A stretch of DNA of 62,253 bases from Chloroflexota bacterium. Its GTDB lineage: Bacteria; Chloroflexota; Dormibacteria; Dormibacterales; Dormibacteraceae. The notes under the pieces were generated by a model, which did no database searches, was not told the DNA's origin, and saw nothing but the letters and a program-made list of their open reading frames with translations. The position numbers and the translations under genes were made by a program. This document shows positions 50,629-58,974 of the stretch, in pieces. The stretch lies in assembly GCA_005880695.1 (NCBI GenBank), contig VBGR01000042.1:1-62253 (forward strand). The letters are read 5' to 3'. Position 1 is the stretch's first letter, and every line of letters begins with the position of its first letter.

Positions 50629-52004
50629 GAGGCTTTGAGGAGCCTCAAGCTGCCCCAGTAGACGAGCGCGGCCACGCCGGCGCTGACCAGGCCCGAGAGG
50701 TCGGCGCCGTGCAGGAGGCCGACCAGTGGCTGGTTGGGGAAATGCGCGCTCGGGAAGGCGCTGCTGAAGAGATTCGGGTAGTTGACGAAGAGGAGGCTCA
50801 GCGCCGTGCCCGCTCCCCAGGCCAGGAAGGCGAGCCCGGGCCGCCCTTTGCCGGAGAAAACGAAGAAGCTGAGCAGCACGACCGCGGCCCAGGCTGGCGC
50901 CCAGAGATAGGTCAGGATCAGGAAGTCTTCGTAGACGACGTGGAAGTCGGTCACCAGGATCGCGAGGCTGGCGACCCCCGCGCCGAGGATCCCGCAGCCC
51001 AAAGCGGTCTGCCAGCGCTTGAGGTTGACGCCCATCGTCAGCGTCACCAGCCCGGCCGTGTAAACGTCCAGGTAGTTGGCCCAGATCTCGCCGACGATCA
51101 CGAACGCGAGGAAGGGGATCGCTACCCACTGCGGGGCGTGCTTGTTGATCACCGCCAGGACGCCCTGGTCACTCGCCAGCTTGGGGTCGATGGTAGGGAG
51201 GAGGAGGCCAAAAAGACCGAGCAGCACCATCGGCAGGGTGACCCCGGCGAGCGGCCAGAAGGTGACCTCTCCCGTCCGGCTGCTGGACGGCAGGTACCGC
51301 GAGTAGTCGCTCGCGAACGGGAACCAGGAGGCCACCAGCGCAAAGCAGCTCATGAAGCCGAGAACGAGCGCGCCCGGATAGTCGGCGCCGGCCGCGGTGG
51401 GCGCGAAGCTCCATCTCATCTGCGTCGCCAGGAGCGCGAAGAGCGCCAGCGACAGGCCCGCGAAGATGACCGCGCCGTAGGTCTCCAGCACCTTGATGGT
51501 CTGGTGACCGAAGACGGCCACGACGACGCTCGCCCCCGCGATCAGTAGCATCAGGACCCAGGTCAGGAAACGGTCGCTCGAGCCCAGCAGCTGGGCGCCG
51601 GCCTGGGCCGCGATGACGCAGTCGACGGCGAACCAGCCCACCGCCAGGAAGAGCGTCAGAGCCGCGCCGGCACTGGCGCCGCGGCGGCCGAAGATGCGGC
51701 GGGTGAAGACGACCTGCGGCTCGCCGGTGCGGGGCCCGGTGTTGCTGAGGAGGCCGAGGATGACGGCGCCGGCCAGCGTTCCGAGCGTGGTGGCCAGGAG
51801 CCCGTCCCAGACGCCGAGGCCGTAGTAGGTGGTGAGCAGGCTGGCCGTGAGGAGGGTGGCGTAGTTGACGAACGCGCCGGCCCAGAGGAAGGCAAGCTCG
51901 CGAGGGCGGCCGTGGCGCTCACGCTCGGGGATGGGGTCGATGCCGCGGGTCTCGACCTTCAGGAACTGGTCGGACTCGATGATGCTGCGCTGCGCGGCTT
52001 CGAT
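50625..52004 (-). CDS. NCS1-family permease, probable HMP/cytosine transporter (CytX-like), non-canonical start
   Basis: Twelve-helix permease, 459 residues if translation begins at the ATC at 52002-52004. The N-terminus [20 protein letters not shown] then [14 protein letters not shown] and [20 protein letters not shown] fits NCS1 transporters of purines, cytosine and HMP. Between the upstream in-frame TAA and the GTG at 51641 there is no ATG, GTG or TTG. That GTG would remove the conserved first three helices. GGAGGGA lies 9 nt before the ATC and is also the 3' part of the TPP aptamer. Its coupling to thiD and the riboswitch indicate HMP uptake. A base error at the start codon is the main alternative. 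Confidence 0.8.
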   Translation of the reverse strand: MEAAQRSIIESDQFLKVETRGIDPIPERERHGRPRELAFLWAGAFVNYATLLTASLLTTYYGLGVWDGLLATTLGTLAGAVILGLLSNTGPRTGEPQVVFTRRIFGRRGASAGAALTLFLAVGWFAVDCVIAAQAGAQLLGSSDRFLTWVLMLLIAGASVVVAVFGHQTIKVLETYGAVIFAGLSLALFALLATQMRWSFAPTAAGADYPGALVLGFMSCFALVASWFPFASDYSRYLPSSSRTGEVTFWPLAGVTLPMVLLGLFGLLLPTIDPKLASDQGVLAVINKHAPQWVAIPFLAFVIVGEIWANYLDVYTAGLVTLTMGVNLKRWQTALGCGILGAGVASLAILVTDFHVVYEDFLILTYLWAPAWAAVVLLSFFVFSGKGRPGLAFLAWGAGTALSLLFVNYPNLFSSAFPSAHFPNQPLVGLLHGADLSGLVSAGVAALVYWGSLRLLKAS

Positions 52005-52007
52005 GGC

Positions 52008-52097
52008 TGCTTCCCTCCGCTGGCATTACCCAGTTCAGGTTCATGCGGTCGGCGCGAAGTTCAGCGCCCTCTCAGCCCTTCTGGCTCCCGCTTAGCT
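52008..52097 (-). promoter_or_regulatory. TPP (THI-box) riboswitch
   Basis: Reverse strand carries the conserved aptamer: GGGCTGAGAGGGCGCTGAAC (CUGAGA HMP pocket), then CGCATGAACCTGAACTGGGT followed by AATGCCAGCGGAGGGAAGC. A GCU/AGC helix closes P1. The GGAGGGA of the aptamer is the likely ribosome site of the permease, so TPP binding would hide it and block translation. Confidence 0.95.
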
Positions 52098-52114
52098 TTT
52101 GAGTCTAGCCGTCC

Positions 52115-52984
52115 TCAGCTTTGAGCGCCGAAGATGACGGCCGCCCGCAGCGCCAGCACGCCGACCAGCACCAGCAGCGAGGTGATCAGCGGGAGGATGG
52201 GCCGGGTTCGTGTGTGCGCGACGACCGGGACCGCCAGGCCGAGCACCACGAACAGCCAGAGCAGCGGGATGATGCCGCTGAAAAGCTTGCCCAGGCTTCC
52301 GGCCAGCGCGACAGTAACCAGGAACATCACCACCAGGACCGCCTCGATCGCAACGAAGTACCGATCTGCCTCGGAGAGAGCGCGCACGCCCTCGGCCAGC
52401 TGTGGCCGGTACCCGGCGGCCAGCACCAGCAGCGCAGCGGCCCCGCTCAGGCCGGAGGCCAGGAAGAGGCCTCCCAGCGGCCAGCCATCGCTCCAGACCG
52501 GCTGGTTGGAAACGCTCAGGAGCACGCCGGTGTAGGCGGCGACAAAGAGGCCGAGCGCGCCGCCCAGGACCGCGACCACCGCGCCCAGGCCGCCGGCCAG
52601 CAGCCGCCGGACGCGGCTGGAGAGGGCCTCGACGAAGGACACGAACGCGAAAGCGGCGTAGATGCTCAGGGCCCAGACACCGAGCGACATCGGCGACCAG
52701 TACTTGAAGTTGAGGGCGGGCAGGTTGGCGCTGTCGAACAGCATGTGCCAGAACCTGAGCGGCTGGCCGAGGTCCAGGGTCAGCAGCAGCGGACAGGCGA
52801 GGATCAAGGGAAAGGCGGCCAGGAAGGCGAGTCGGGCGGCGGCCTGATAGCCGGGCCTGCGGGAGAGCCTCAGCAGGGCGCCGAGGGCGTAGCTGCCGCC
52901 GGAAAGCCCGGCCAGGAAGAAGTAGGTGAGGATGTACCAGGTCCACTCCGGTGGCTTCACAAAGTGCTCGGCGAGCAGGGTCAT
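52115..52984 (-). CDS. nrfD: NrfD/PsrC-type membrane anchor subunit
   Basis: 289 residues with eight membrane helices. First helix WYILTYFFLAGLSGGSYALG has the conserved Gly-Gly turn, followed by DLGQPLRFWHMLFD and FKYWSPMSLGVWALSIYA typical of NrfD, and later GALGLFVAAYTGVLLSVSN and GGLFLASGLSGAAAL. It replaces the cytochrome b subunit (FdnI) in this formate dehydrogenase and passes electrons to quinone. The ATG overlaps the fdhB stop (ATGA). It is the last gene of the fdh operon. Confidence 0.92.
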   Translation of the reverse strand: MTLLAEHFVKPPEWTWYILTYFFLAGLSGGSYALGALLRLSRRPGYQAAARLAFLAAFPLILACPLLLTLDLGQPLRFWHMLFDSANLPALNFKYWSPMSLGVWALSIYAAFAFVSFVEALSSRVRRLLAGGLGAVVAVLGGALGLFVAAYTGVLLSVSNQPVWSDGWPLGGLFLASGLSGAAALLVLAAGYRPQLAEGVRALSEADRYFVAIEAVLVVMFLVTVALAGSLGKLFSGIIPLLWLFVVLGLAVPVVAHTRTRPILPLITSLLVLVGVLALRAAVIFGAQS

Positions 52985-53805
52985 CAGGCCTTGGTCTCCT
53001 CCGACTCGCCGCGGCGCCTAAACGCGATCAGGCCGGCGATGACCGCGACCACCGCGGTTGCGAGCCCGCCCAGGTAGCCGGGCAGGTTATTGCGGGAGGG
53101 CAGCACGGCGTTGGCCCGGTTAGGCAGGTTGTAGACCTCCGGCTCGTCCATCAGCAGGAAGAAGGCGTTCAGCCCGCCGTAGACCTTGTCGTCTCGGCCG
53201 TAGAGCTGGGCCTTGGAATAACCCTGCTTTTGCAGCGCGGCCAGCCGGGCGTCGGCCAGCTGGTGCAGCGTATCGACATCGCCGAACTTGATCGACTCGG
53301 TCGGACAGGCCTTGGCGCACGCAGGCGTCAGGTCGTTCTGCAGCCGGTCGTAACAGAGGGTGCACTTGTGCACCGTGCCTGTCGCCTGGTTGAAGCCGAT
53401 CACGTTGTAGGGGCAGGCCGAGATGCAGTTGCGGCAGCCGTTGCAGACGTCCTGCTGGATGTAGACGGTGTCGAATTCGGTTCGCACGATGGCGTTGGTC
53501 GGGCAAACCTCCATGCAGGAGGCGTGCTGGCAGTGCTTGCAGACGTCCGACATCATCAGGAACGCCTGCCCGCCGCCCGTCGAGGCCGGCTGCTCGACCA
53601 GGTTGGCCTGGTCCGGCATCCGCTCGTAGAACTTGACGTGCCGCCAGTTCTCAGCGTCCAGCTGGCCAGTGTTGTCGAAGCTGTCGAGGAGCAGGTTGGG
53701 CGAGTTGCCCTGGAGGCCGTTCCACTCCTTGCAAGCGACTTCGCACGCCTTGCAGCCGATGCAGACGCTGGTGTCGGTGAAAAAGCCGGCTCGTTTTACC
53801 GCCAT
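52984..53805 (-). CDS. fdhB: Formate dehydrogenase iron-sulfur (beta) subunit
   Basis: 273 residues. AGAGGAAATGCG precedes the ATG, a good ribosome site. Four 4Fe-4S motifs: TSVCIGCKACEVACKEWNGL, VCKHCQHASCMEVCPTNA, VCNGCRNCISACPYNVIGF, and CTLCYDRLQNDLTPACAKAC. Near the C-terminus a single membrane helix (LGGLATAVVAVIAGLIAF) and an arginine-rich tail anchor it. It connects the molybdenum/tungsten alpha subunit with the NrfD anchor, as FdnH does in Escherichia coli. Confidence 0.95.
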   Translation of the reverse strand: MAVKRAGFFTDTSVCIGCKACEVACKEWNGLQGNSPNLLLDSFDNTGQLDAENWRHVKFYERMPDQANLVEQPASTGGGQAFLMMSDVCKHCQHASCMEVCPTNAIVRTEFDTVYIQQDVCNGCRNCISACPYNVIGFNQATGTVHKCTLCYDRLQNDLTPACAKACPTESIKFGDVDTLHQLADARLAALQKQGYSKAQLYGRDDKVYGGLNAFFLLMDEPEVYNLPNRANAVLPSRNNLPGYLGGLATAVVAVIAGLIAFRRRGESEETKA

Positions 53806-53816
53806 CGCATTTCCTC

Positions 53817-54608
53817 TTAGAAACCCACCAGGTTGGGTGTGATCTTGGCGAAGCCGCGCTCCCGCGCGAAGAGATCGAGAGGCAATGCCGCCAGCTCGTC
53901 GACGACCGGCTCCGCCGCGGGATCCTTCGGCAGGTCGACGGTGACGAGGTAGGTCCGGCAGACCTCGCAGGCGTCGATGCGGAGGCCAGGAAACCTCTCG
54001 GCGTCGGAGTAGACCGGCAGCCCGGTGGTGTCCGGGTTGCCGCAGCCGGCGCAGATCATCCGCGGGTAGATCCAGCTCTCCGAGCAGCGGCTGCAGACGA
54101 GCCTGCGTGGCGCGGTGACGAGCGCCTCCTCCGACTTGCCGAAATAAGCCAGCTGAGGCAGGCCACCGCAGGCCGGGCAATGACGCGAGTCCCTGCCGGT
54201 GGAGCCCGTCGCACGCGCCAGGTCCGGAACCAGCTCGAGGATGGGGGCGGCTGCCGCCCGGGCCAGGTAGCGGTCGACAGGCGGGAGCTCAGCTCCGGCC
54301 AGCCAGCACGCGACCAAATCGGCCAGGTCGGCCTCCTCGAATCGCCGCAGCACCGACTCACGAAGAGCAAGGGGACCTGCGGCCAGCGTCGCCCCCAGCA
54401 CGCCGGGGAGCAGCGTCCGGACGGCGAAGGCGGGCAGCTCGGCGGCCGCCGGGGGGGCCGCCCGGATTGGCCCCGCCGACTCCGACCAGACGTCAAGCAG
54501 CGCCAGGTAAAGACGGAGGATTTCTGCGGCGTGTGGCTCAGCTGTACCCAGCTCCGTGGCCCGCCGCCGGTGCTCCGTCCAGGGGTCGGTCCTTGTCAGC
54601 AGCCTCAT
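53817..54608 (-). CDS. fdhE: FdhE formate dehydrogenase maturation protein
   Basis: 263 residues. FdhE proteins bind the catalytic subunit and help keep its cofactor or redox state before Tat export. Seen: C-terminal zinc/rubredoxin-like cysteines in HCPACGGLPQLAYF, LVCSRCSESWIYPRMICAGC, GNPDTTGLP and RIDACEVCRTYLVTVDLP. It sits 1 nt after fdhA and before fdhB, as expected for a chaperone of this operon. Confidence 0.93.
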   Translation of the reverse strand: MRLLTRTDPWTEHRRRATELGTAEPHAAEILRLYLALLDVWSESAGPIRAAPPAAAELPAFAVRTLLPGVLGATLAAGPLALRESVLRRFEEADLADLVACWLAGAELPPVDRYLARAAAAPILELVPDLARATGSTGRDSRHCPACGGLPQLAYFGKSEEALVTAPRRLVCSRCSESWIYPRMICAGCGNPDTTGLPVYSDAERFPGLRIDACEVCRTYLVTVDLPKDPAAEPVVDELAALPLDLFARERGFAKITPNLVGF

Positions 54609-54609
54609 C

Positions 54610-57600
54610 TCATTCGATCTTCTTGATGTCGACCAGGAAGGCTTTGAACTCCGGGGTCCGGCTGTTCGCGTCGCCCACGAACGGAGTCAAGGCATTCGCC
54701 AGCCAGTGCTTGGCGAGTTCCGGGTTGCGCTCCGCGGCGATGCCGACGAACCCCCAGTGGATCGGGATCCCGATGTGGTAGACCTTCTTGCCGCCGACGG
54801 TCATCGGCCCGAGGCGTTTGGTGACGAGTGCCGCCACTTCCAGAATGCCCCGCGCCGAGGAGACGCGCACCCGATCGCCGTTCTTGATGCCCTTCTGATC
54901 GGCCAGCTCCTTGGGCACCTCCACGAAGGCTTGCGGCTGCAGTCCGACCAGGAGGGGAACGTGCTGCGTGATGTAGTGCTCGTGCTCGGTGAGCCGGTAG
55001 CTGGTCGCCACGTATGGATACTGTTCGGGCTTGCCGAAGCGGTTCGGCCGGCCTGCGGCCTGGTCGTAGAGGAAGGCCACCGGCGACTCCGACTGAGAAG
55101 CATGGAGCGGGTTTGGGATCGGCGATTCAATGGGCTCGTAGTGCTCGGCGAAGGGCCCGTCTACCATCGAGTTGCTGAATAGGCGCCCGGTGCCCTCGCC
55201 ATTCATGATGAACGGCAGCCAGGCGGTCGGGTCCTGCGTCACGGGCTTCATCGTCGGCGGGTAGTCCGGCACGTCGCCCACCCACTTCGTCCCGTCCCAC
55301 TTGATGCCCGGCCGCTTCGGGTCCCAGGGATTCCCGGCCAGGTCGGCGGAGGCGCGGTTGTAGAGGATGCGCCGGTTCAAGGGCCAGCTCCAGGCCCAGT
55401 TCGGGTAGAAGCCCATGCCGGTCGGATCGTTGGCGGCCGGGTTGTCGACGCCCTGTCGCCGCTTCATGTTGTTCCCGGACTCCGTGTAGCTGGACGTGTA
55501 GATCCAGTTTCCGGCCGTGGTGGTCCCGTCGGCCTTCAGGGCGGCGAAGCTCGCCATCTGCTTGCCGGTCGTGAGGTCCTTGCCATTGATCTCGCGCGCC
55601 AGCTCGTCGAAGGTCGGCTTCAAGGGATCGGCGTACTGGAGCGTCATCGCCTTGATCGGGTCCGGGAACTTGCCACCGGCCGACCCGTAGAGCTTCCTCA
55701 CGCGATCGAAGAGGTCTGCAAGGATCCAGTGGTCGTGTCGCGCATTGCCCTGCGGCGGGATGACCTGATCCTTCCATTGCGCCCAGCGACCGCTGTTGAC
55801 GAAAGATCCCTCTTTCTCGATCCAGTGCGTCGTGGGCAGCATGAAGACTTCCGTCTGAATCTCGGCTGGCTTCTGGCCCGGCGCCCGCCAGAACTCGGAG
55901 CTGGTGGTGGCGAAGGCATCCATGACGACCAGCCACTTGAGCTTGGCCAGTCCCTGCAGAACCTGGTTCGAGTCGGGTCCGATGCTGGTCGCGGTCATCC
56001 CCGAGAGGAGCAGACCCTCCATGTTTCCCTTCAGCGCCTGGTCGAAGATTGAGATCCAGGAGCTGTTTACCGCCGGCTTGGGGATGAAATTGAAAGCGAA
56101 GTCGTTGTCGGCGGTGGCGGCGGTGCCGAACCAGGCCTTGAGCAAGCTCACCGTGAAGTTCTTGTAATTGGTGCCGAAGAAGTTCCAGGAGTTCGGGTCG
56201 GACTTCTTGGGCGCGCTCTGGGCGACGAAGTCATCCAGCGTGCGCTGCCCGGGCGCCGGGATCTTCATGTAGCCCGGGAGGATCTCCCAGGAGATCGCGT
56301 GGTCGGTGTTGCCCTGGATGTTGGCGTGGCCGCGCTCGGCGTTGACGCCGCCTCCCGGGCGGCCGACATTGCCGAGCAGCAGCTGGAGGATGGCGGCGCT
56401 CCTGATCAGCTGGCCGCCTGTCGTGTGGTGCGTCAGGCCGACCGCGTACACGATCGACATGACCTTGTCGGGCTTGCCCATCTCGCCGACCAGCGCCGCG
56501 ACCTTCAGGAAGTCCGCTTTGGGGATGCCGGTGATGCTCTCGACCATCTCCGGCGTGTAGCGCGCGTAGTGCGCCTTCAGGAGCTGAAAGACGGAGCTCG
56601 GGTCCTGCAGGGTCGGGTCCCGCCTGGCGAAGGTGTCGCCTGGGTTTGCCGGCGGTAGGGTCTCGTAAGCCCAGGTGCTGATGTCGTAGGTCCGTTTGGT
56701 CTTGTCGTAGCCGCTGAAAAGGCCGTCCTGGAAGCTGTAGCCCTGCTTCACGATCCAGGAGGCGTTCGTGTAATCGCGGACGTAATCCGCGTGAATGAGA
56801 TTGTTCTGAAGAACGTAGTTGATCAAGCCGCCGAAGTAAGCGGCATCGGTCCCGGTCCGGATGCGGAGGTAGGTGTCCGCCAGGGCGCTGGTGCGGGTGA
56901 AACGAGGGTCGGCGTGGACGATCTTCGCCCCGCCGCCCTGCCCGGGGCCACGGCTCGGGTCCAGCTTGGCCTTGACGAACCACTGGAAACCGACCGGATG
57001 GGCCTCAGCCGGGTTGGCGCCGTTGATCAGGATGAGGTCGGCATTCTTCAGGTCCCGCCAGTGGTTGGTCATTGCCCCTCTCCCGAAGCTGGCGGCCAAA
57101 CTGACCACCGTGGGGCCGTGTCAAACGCGGGCCTGCTGCTCTAAGTGCACCAGCCCCAAGGTCCGCATGACCTTGGTGGCGAAGTAGCCCTCCTCACTTG
57201 AAAAGGCCGCCCCTCCGGCAAAGGCGATGCCCTCGGTGCGGTTGACTGTGTTGCCAGCGACGTCCTGCGCCACGAACGTCCGGTCGCGGGAGGCCTTGAA
57301 GTTCTGGGCGATCTTGTCGAGCATGAAGTTCCAGTCCTTCTCAACCCAGCTGTTGCTGCCGGGAGCTCGGTAGAGAGGCTTCTCGATCCGACGTCGGGAG
57401 ACCGCCAGCTGCATCGCGGTGGCGCCCTTCGGGCAGAGCCGGCCCTCGTTGACCGGGCTCGAGGGATCGCCCTCGATCTGGAGCAATCGGGTGCTGCCGT
57501 CCGCGTTCCGACGCGTGTAAGCGACAAGGCTGCAGCCGACCGCGCAGTAAGGGCAGATCGAATGCAGCTCCTGGGAGCCCGCGATCTTGAGGTTCTGCTT

Positions 57601-57705
57601 GATCGTGTTGGCTCGAGCCAGGTCGAAGCCGAGGCCGCTCGCGGCGACGGCGCCTGCCGTAGCTGCGCCAACCTTCAGGAAATCCCTGCGGTTGATCCCA
57701 TTCAC
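54610..57705 (-). CDS. fdhA: Selenocysteine-containing formate dehydrogenase major subunit, Tat-exported
   Basis: 1031 residues if the in-frame TGA at 57121-57123 encodes Sec195. The GTG start has GGAG 9 nt before it. Residues 1-32 form a Tat signal (INRRDFLKVG). The 4Fe-4S ligands are C51, C54, C58 and C91 (CPYCAVGC, LCPKGA). Around the UGA the frame continues as ARV-U-HGPTVVSLAASFGRGA followed by MTNHWRDLKNADLILINGAN, exactly the FdnG/FdoG pattern; the amino acid at this site is Sec in those enzymes. The molybdopterin-guanine region runs to VTKRLGPMTVGGKKVYH. It oxidises formate at the outer membrane side. Normal callers would give two pieces. Confidence 0.9.
57091..57109 (-). promoter_or_regulatory. 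SECIS hairpin of fdhA
   Basis: Transcribed from the minus strand, GGUGGUC-AGUUU-GGCCGCC gives a 7-bp stem with two G-U pairs and a 5-nt loop AGUUU, 15-33 nt after the first base of the UGA. The loop GU at positions 23-24 matches the SelB-contact bases of Escherichia coli fdhF and fdnG. Confidence 0.8.
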
Positions 57706-57747
57706 GGCACTACTCCGGGAGATAGACGCAGCCTGGAACTATTCGCA

Positions 57748-57777
57748 AACGTACGTGCACCACTGTCGCAGTGTCAA
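57748..57777 (-). promoter_or_regulatory. Promoter of the fdh operon
   Basis: Reverse strand TTGACA (57772-57777) and TACGTT (57748-57753) are 18 bp apart, 43 nt before the fdhA GTG. The -35 is perfect and the -10 is partial. No better candidate lies in the 90-bp gap to the divergent small gene. Confidence 0.5.
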
Positions 57778-57790
57778 GCGCAAGATTGCG
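57761..57790. promoter_or_regulatory. Inverted repeats at the fdh divergent promoter (operator-like)
   Basis: Two short perfect repeats, CACTG-TCG-CAGTG (57761-57773) inside the promoter spacer and CGCAA-GA-TTGCG (57779-57790) just upstream of the -35. Both lie in the gap between fdhA and the DUF6457-like gene and could bind a dimeric regulator. A regulator gene is not in this window. Confidence 0.35.
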
Positions 57791-57795
57791 TGGCC

Positions 57796-58074
57796 ATGAA
57801 TGCGTTCTTCGCTGACCTCGGCAAGCGCTGGTCCGTCGCCGCCCGGGCTCGCGGTGCCGACATCGAACCGCCGACGCTGGACGCGGGGGTAGCAGAGGAG
57901 CTGCTCGAGCTGGCTCGGGCGGCGGCTCACGTGCAGGAGCGACGATTCGCGCCGCTCGCCTGCTACATGGCGGGCGCGGCCGCCGAGCGTCTGCGGGCCG
58001 CTCAGCCAGCCACGACCGAAGGCGATGTCGCAGCTTTCATCGCGGAGGTCCGGCGGGCGCTCGAACACGCGTAA
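57796..58074 (+). CDS. DUF6457-like small protein
   Basis: 92 residues from an ATG, helical: MNAFFADLGKRWSVAARARG and LDAGVAEELLELARAAAHVQ, followed by ERRFAPLACYMAGAA. The pattern (short N-terminal helix, acidic ELLELAR helix, then E-R-R-x-A-P-L-A-x-x-x-A-G) resembles DUF6457, found next to molybdopterin and formate dehydrogenase genes in Actinobacteria. It is divergent from fdhA and shares the promoter region, so co-regulation with formate oxidation is likely. Function is not known. Confidence 0.65.
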   Translation: MNAFFADLGKRWSVAARARGADIEPPTLDAGVAEELLELARAAAHVQERRFAPLACYMAGAAAERLRAAQPATTEGDVAAFIAEVRRALEHA

Positions 58075-58087
58075 TCTGAAGCCTCCG

Positions 58088-58504
58088 ATGCCGAAGATCG
58101 GAGTCCGCCTGCCCGCCTCCTTCGACTCCGCCGGCGAGTTCCTCGCCGACGCGCAAGCGCTGGAGGCCGCCGGCGCTGAGCTCCTCACCCTGGGGGAGGG
58201 CGACCTGGAGCCCGCGTTGCTTCTGGCGGCGCTGGCGTCGGTGACCACGCGGATCGCCCTCCACGGTGCTGCAAACGAAACGCTGCGGCAGCTGGCTCGA
58301 GGCCGCCTGGCTCTGGACCTTGAGGGCTGGGTGGAGGAGGCGCTGCCGGCCGATCGGGGTGCCTGGCGGGTCCGGCTTGCAGCACACGACGAAGCGGGCG
58401 TTGTCGGGGTGATCGTGCCGATGAATCCGCGACTCGTAGGCCTCTTGCGCAATCCGGACGTCGAAGACGACCGGGCCGGCGACCTCCAGCTCGCGCAAGG
58501 CTAG
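58088..58504 (+). CDS. Short LLM-like flavoprotein-fold protein
   Basis: 138 residues: MPKIGVRLPASFDSAGEFLA, DAQALEAAGAELLTLGEG and LEPALLLAALASVTTRIALH followed by GAANETLRQLARGRLALDLE look like the first strands and helices of a luciferase-like (LLM) barrel, yet the usual length is about 300 residues. The second half (VVGVIVPMNPRLVGLLRNPD) does not complete a barrel. It may be a cofactor-binding fragment that has gained its own role, or an incomplete relative. It follows the DUF6457-like gene by 13 nt. Confidence 0.5.
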   Translation: MPKIGVRLPASFDSAGEFLADAQALEAAGAELLTLGEGDLEPALLLAALASVTTRIALHGAANETLRQLARGRLALDLEGWVEEALPADRGAWRVRLAAHDEAGVVGVIVPMNPRLVGLLRNPDVEDDRAGDLQLAQG

Positions 58505-58649
58505 GCTGCCTCAATCGTAAGCGGGTGTAGTTGAGGCGCGGGAGCTGCCCTCCCCCGATGCCAGCTACCGGCGACAGATGCCCGCGGCCTCCCTCTCTAT
58601 ACGCACAACGAGTTTCATCGGGTCGGTTGACACTTAGACTTGGGATGAG

Positions 58650-58937
58650 ATGGAGAAGCTCGAGGACAAGCTGTTCACCGTCCGAAACAAGAAGGACGAG
58701 GGCCATCCACACATCCGCATCCTCGACGACACCGTCTGCGCCGAGAAATGTGACGGCAAGTATTGCAACCACTTTTGCCCGGCCGGCGTCTACGTCTGGG
58801 ACGCCGACCTGAAGCGCAACCTGGTCAGCTACGAGAACTGCATCGAGTGCGGCGCCTGCGCCATCGGCTGTCCTTTCGGCAACATCGACTGCGAGACGCC
58901 GCGCGGCGGCTACGGCGTCCAGTTCAAGTACGGCTAG
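58650..58937 (+). CDS. fixX: FixX-type ferredoxin
   Basis: 95 residues with the FixX signature: TVCAEKCDGKYCNHFCPAGV, then YENCIECGACAIGCPFGNID and CETPRGGYGVQFKYG. It carries one or two 4Fe-4S clusters and normally brings electrons from ETF-type FixAB to the FixC quinone oxidoreductase. FixA, FixB and FixC genes are not seen here, so it is an orphan with perhaps another partner, such as the thioredoxin-reductase-like protein 37 nt downstream. The ATG is preceded by GGGATGAG. Confidence 0.92.
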   Translation: MEKLEDKLFTVRNKKDEGHPHIRILDDTVCAEKCDGKYCNHFCPAGVYVWDADLKRNLVSYENCIECGACAIGCPFGNIDCETPRGGYGVQFKYG

Positions 58938-58974
58938 GCGAATAAGCCTGCCTGCCGGAGGGGTTTCCTAAGGC

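Noticed and set aside
51656-51922. Separate 88-codon reverse-strand frame upstream of the permease
   Set aside because: It is out of frame with the permease and Ser/Pro/Ala-rich; the continuous in-frame translation to 52004 gives the missing NCS1 N-terminus.
57121-57123. Stop codon in fdhA as a sign of a pseudogene or frameshift
   Set aside because: The frame is intact on both sides, the residue position is the known Sec site and a SECIS-like hairpin follows.
58627-58650. TTGACA upstream of fixX as a -35 box
   Set aside because: A matching -10 would fall inside the start codon region; no good -10 at 16-18 bp.
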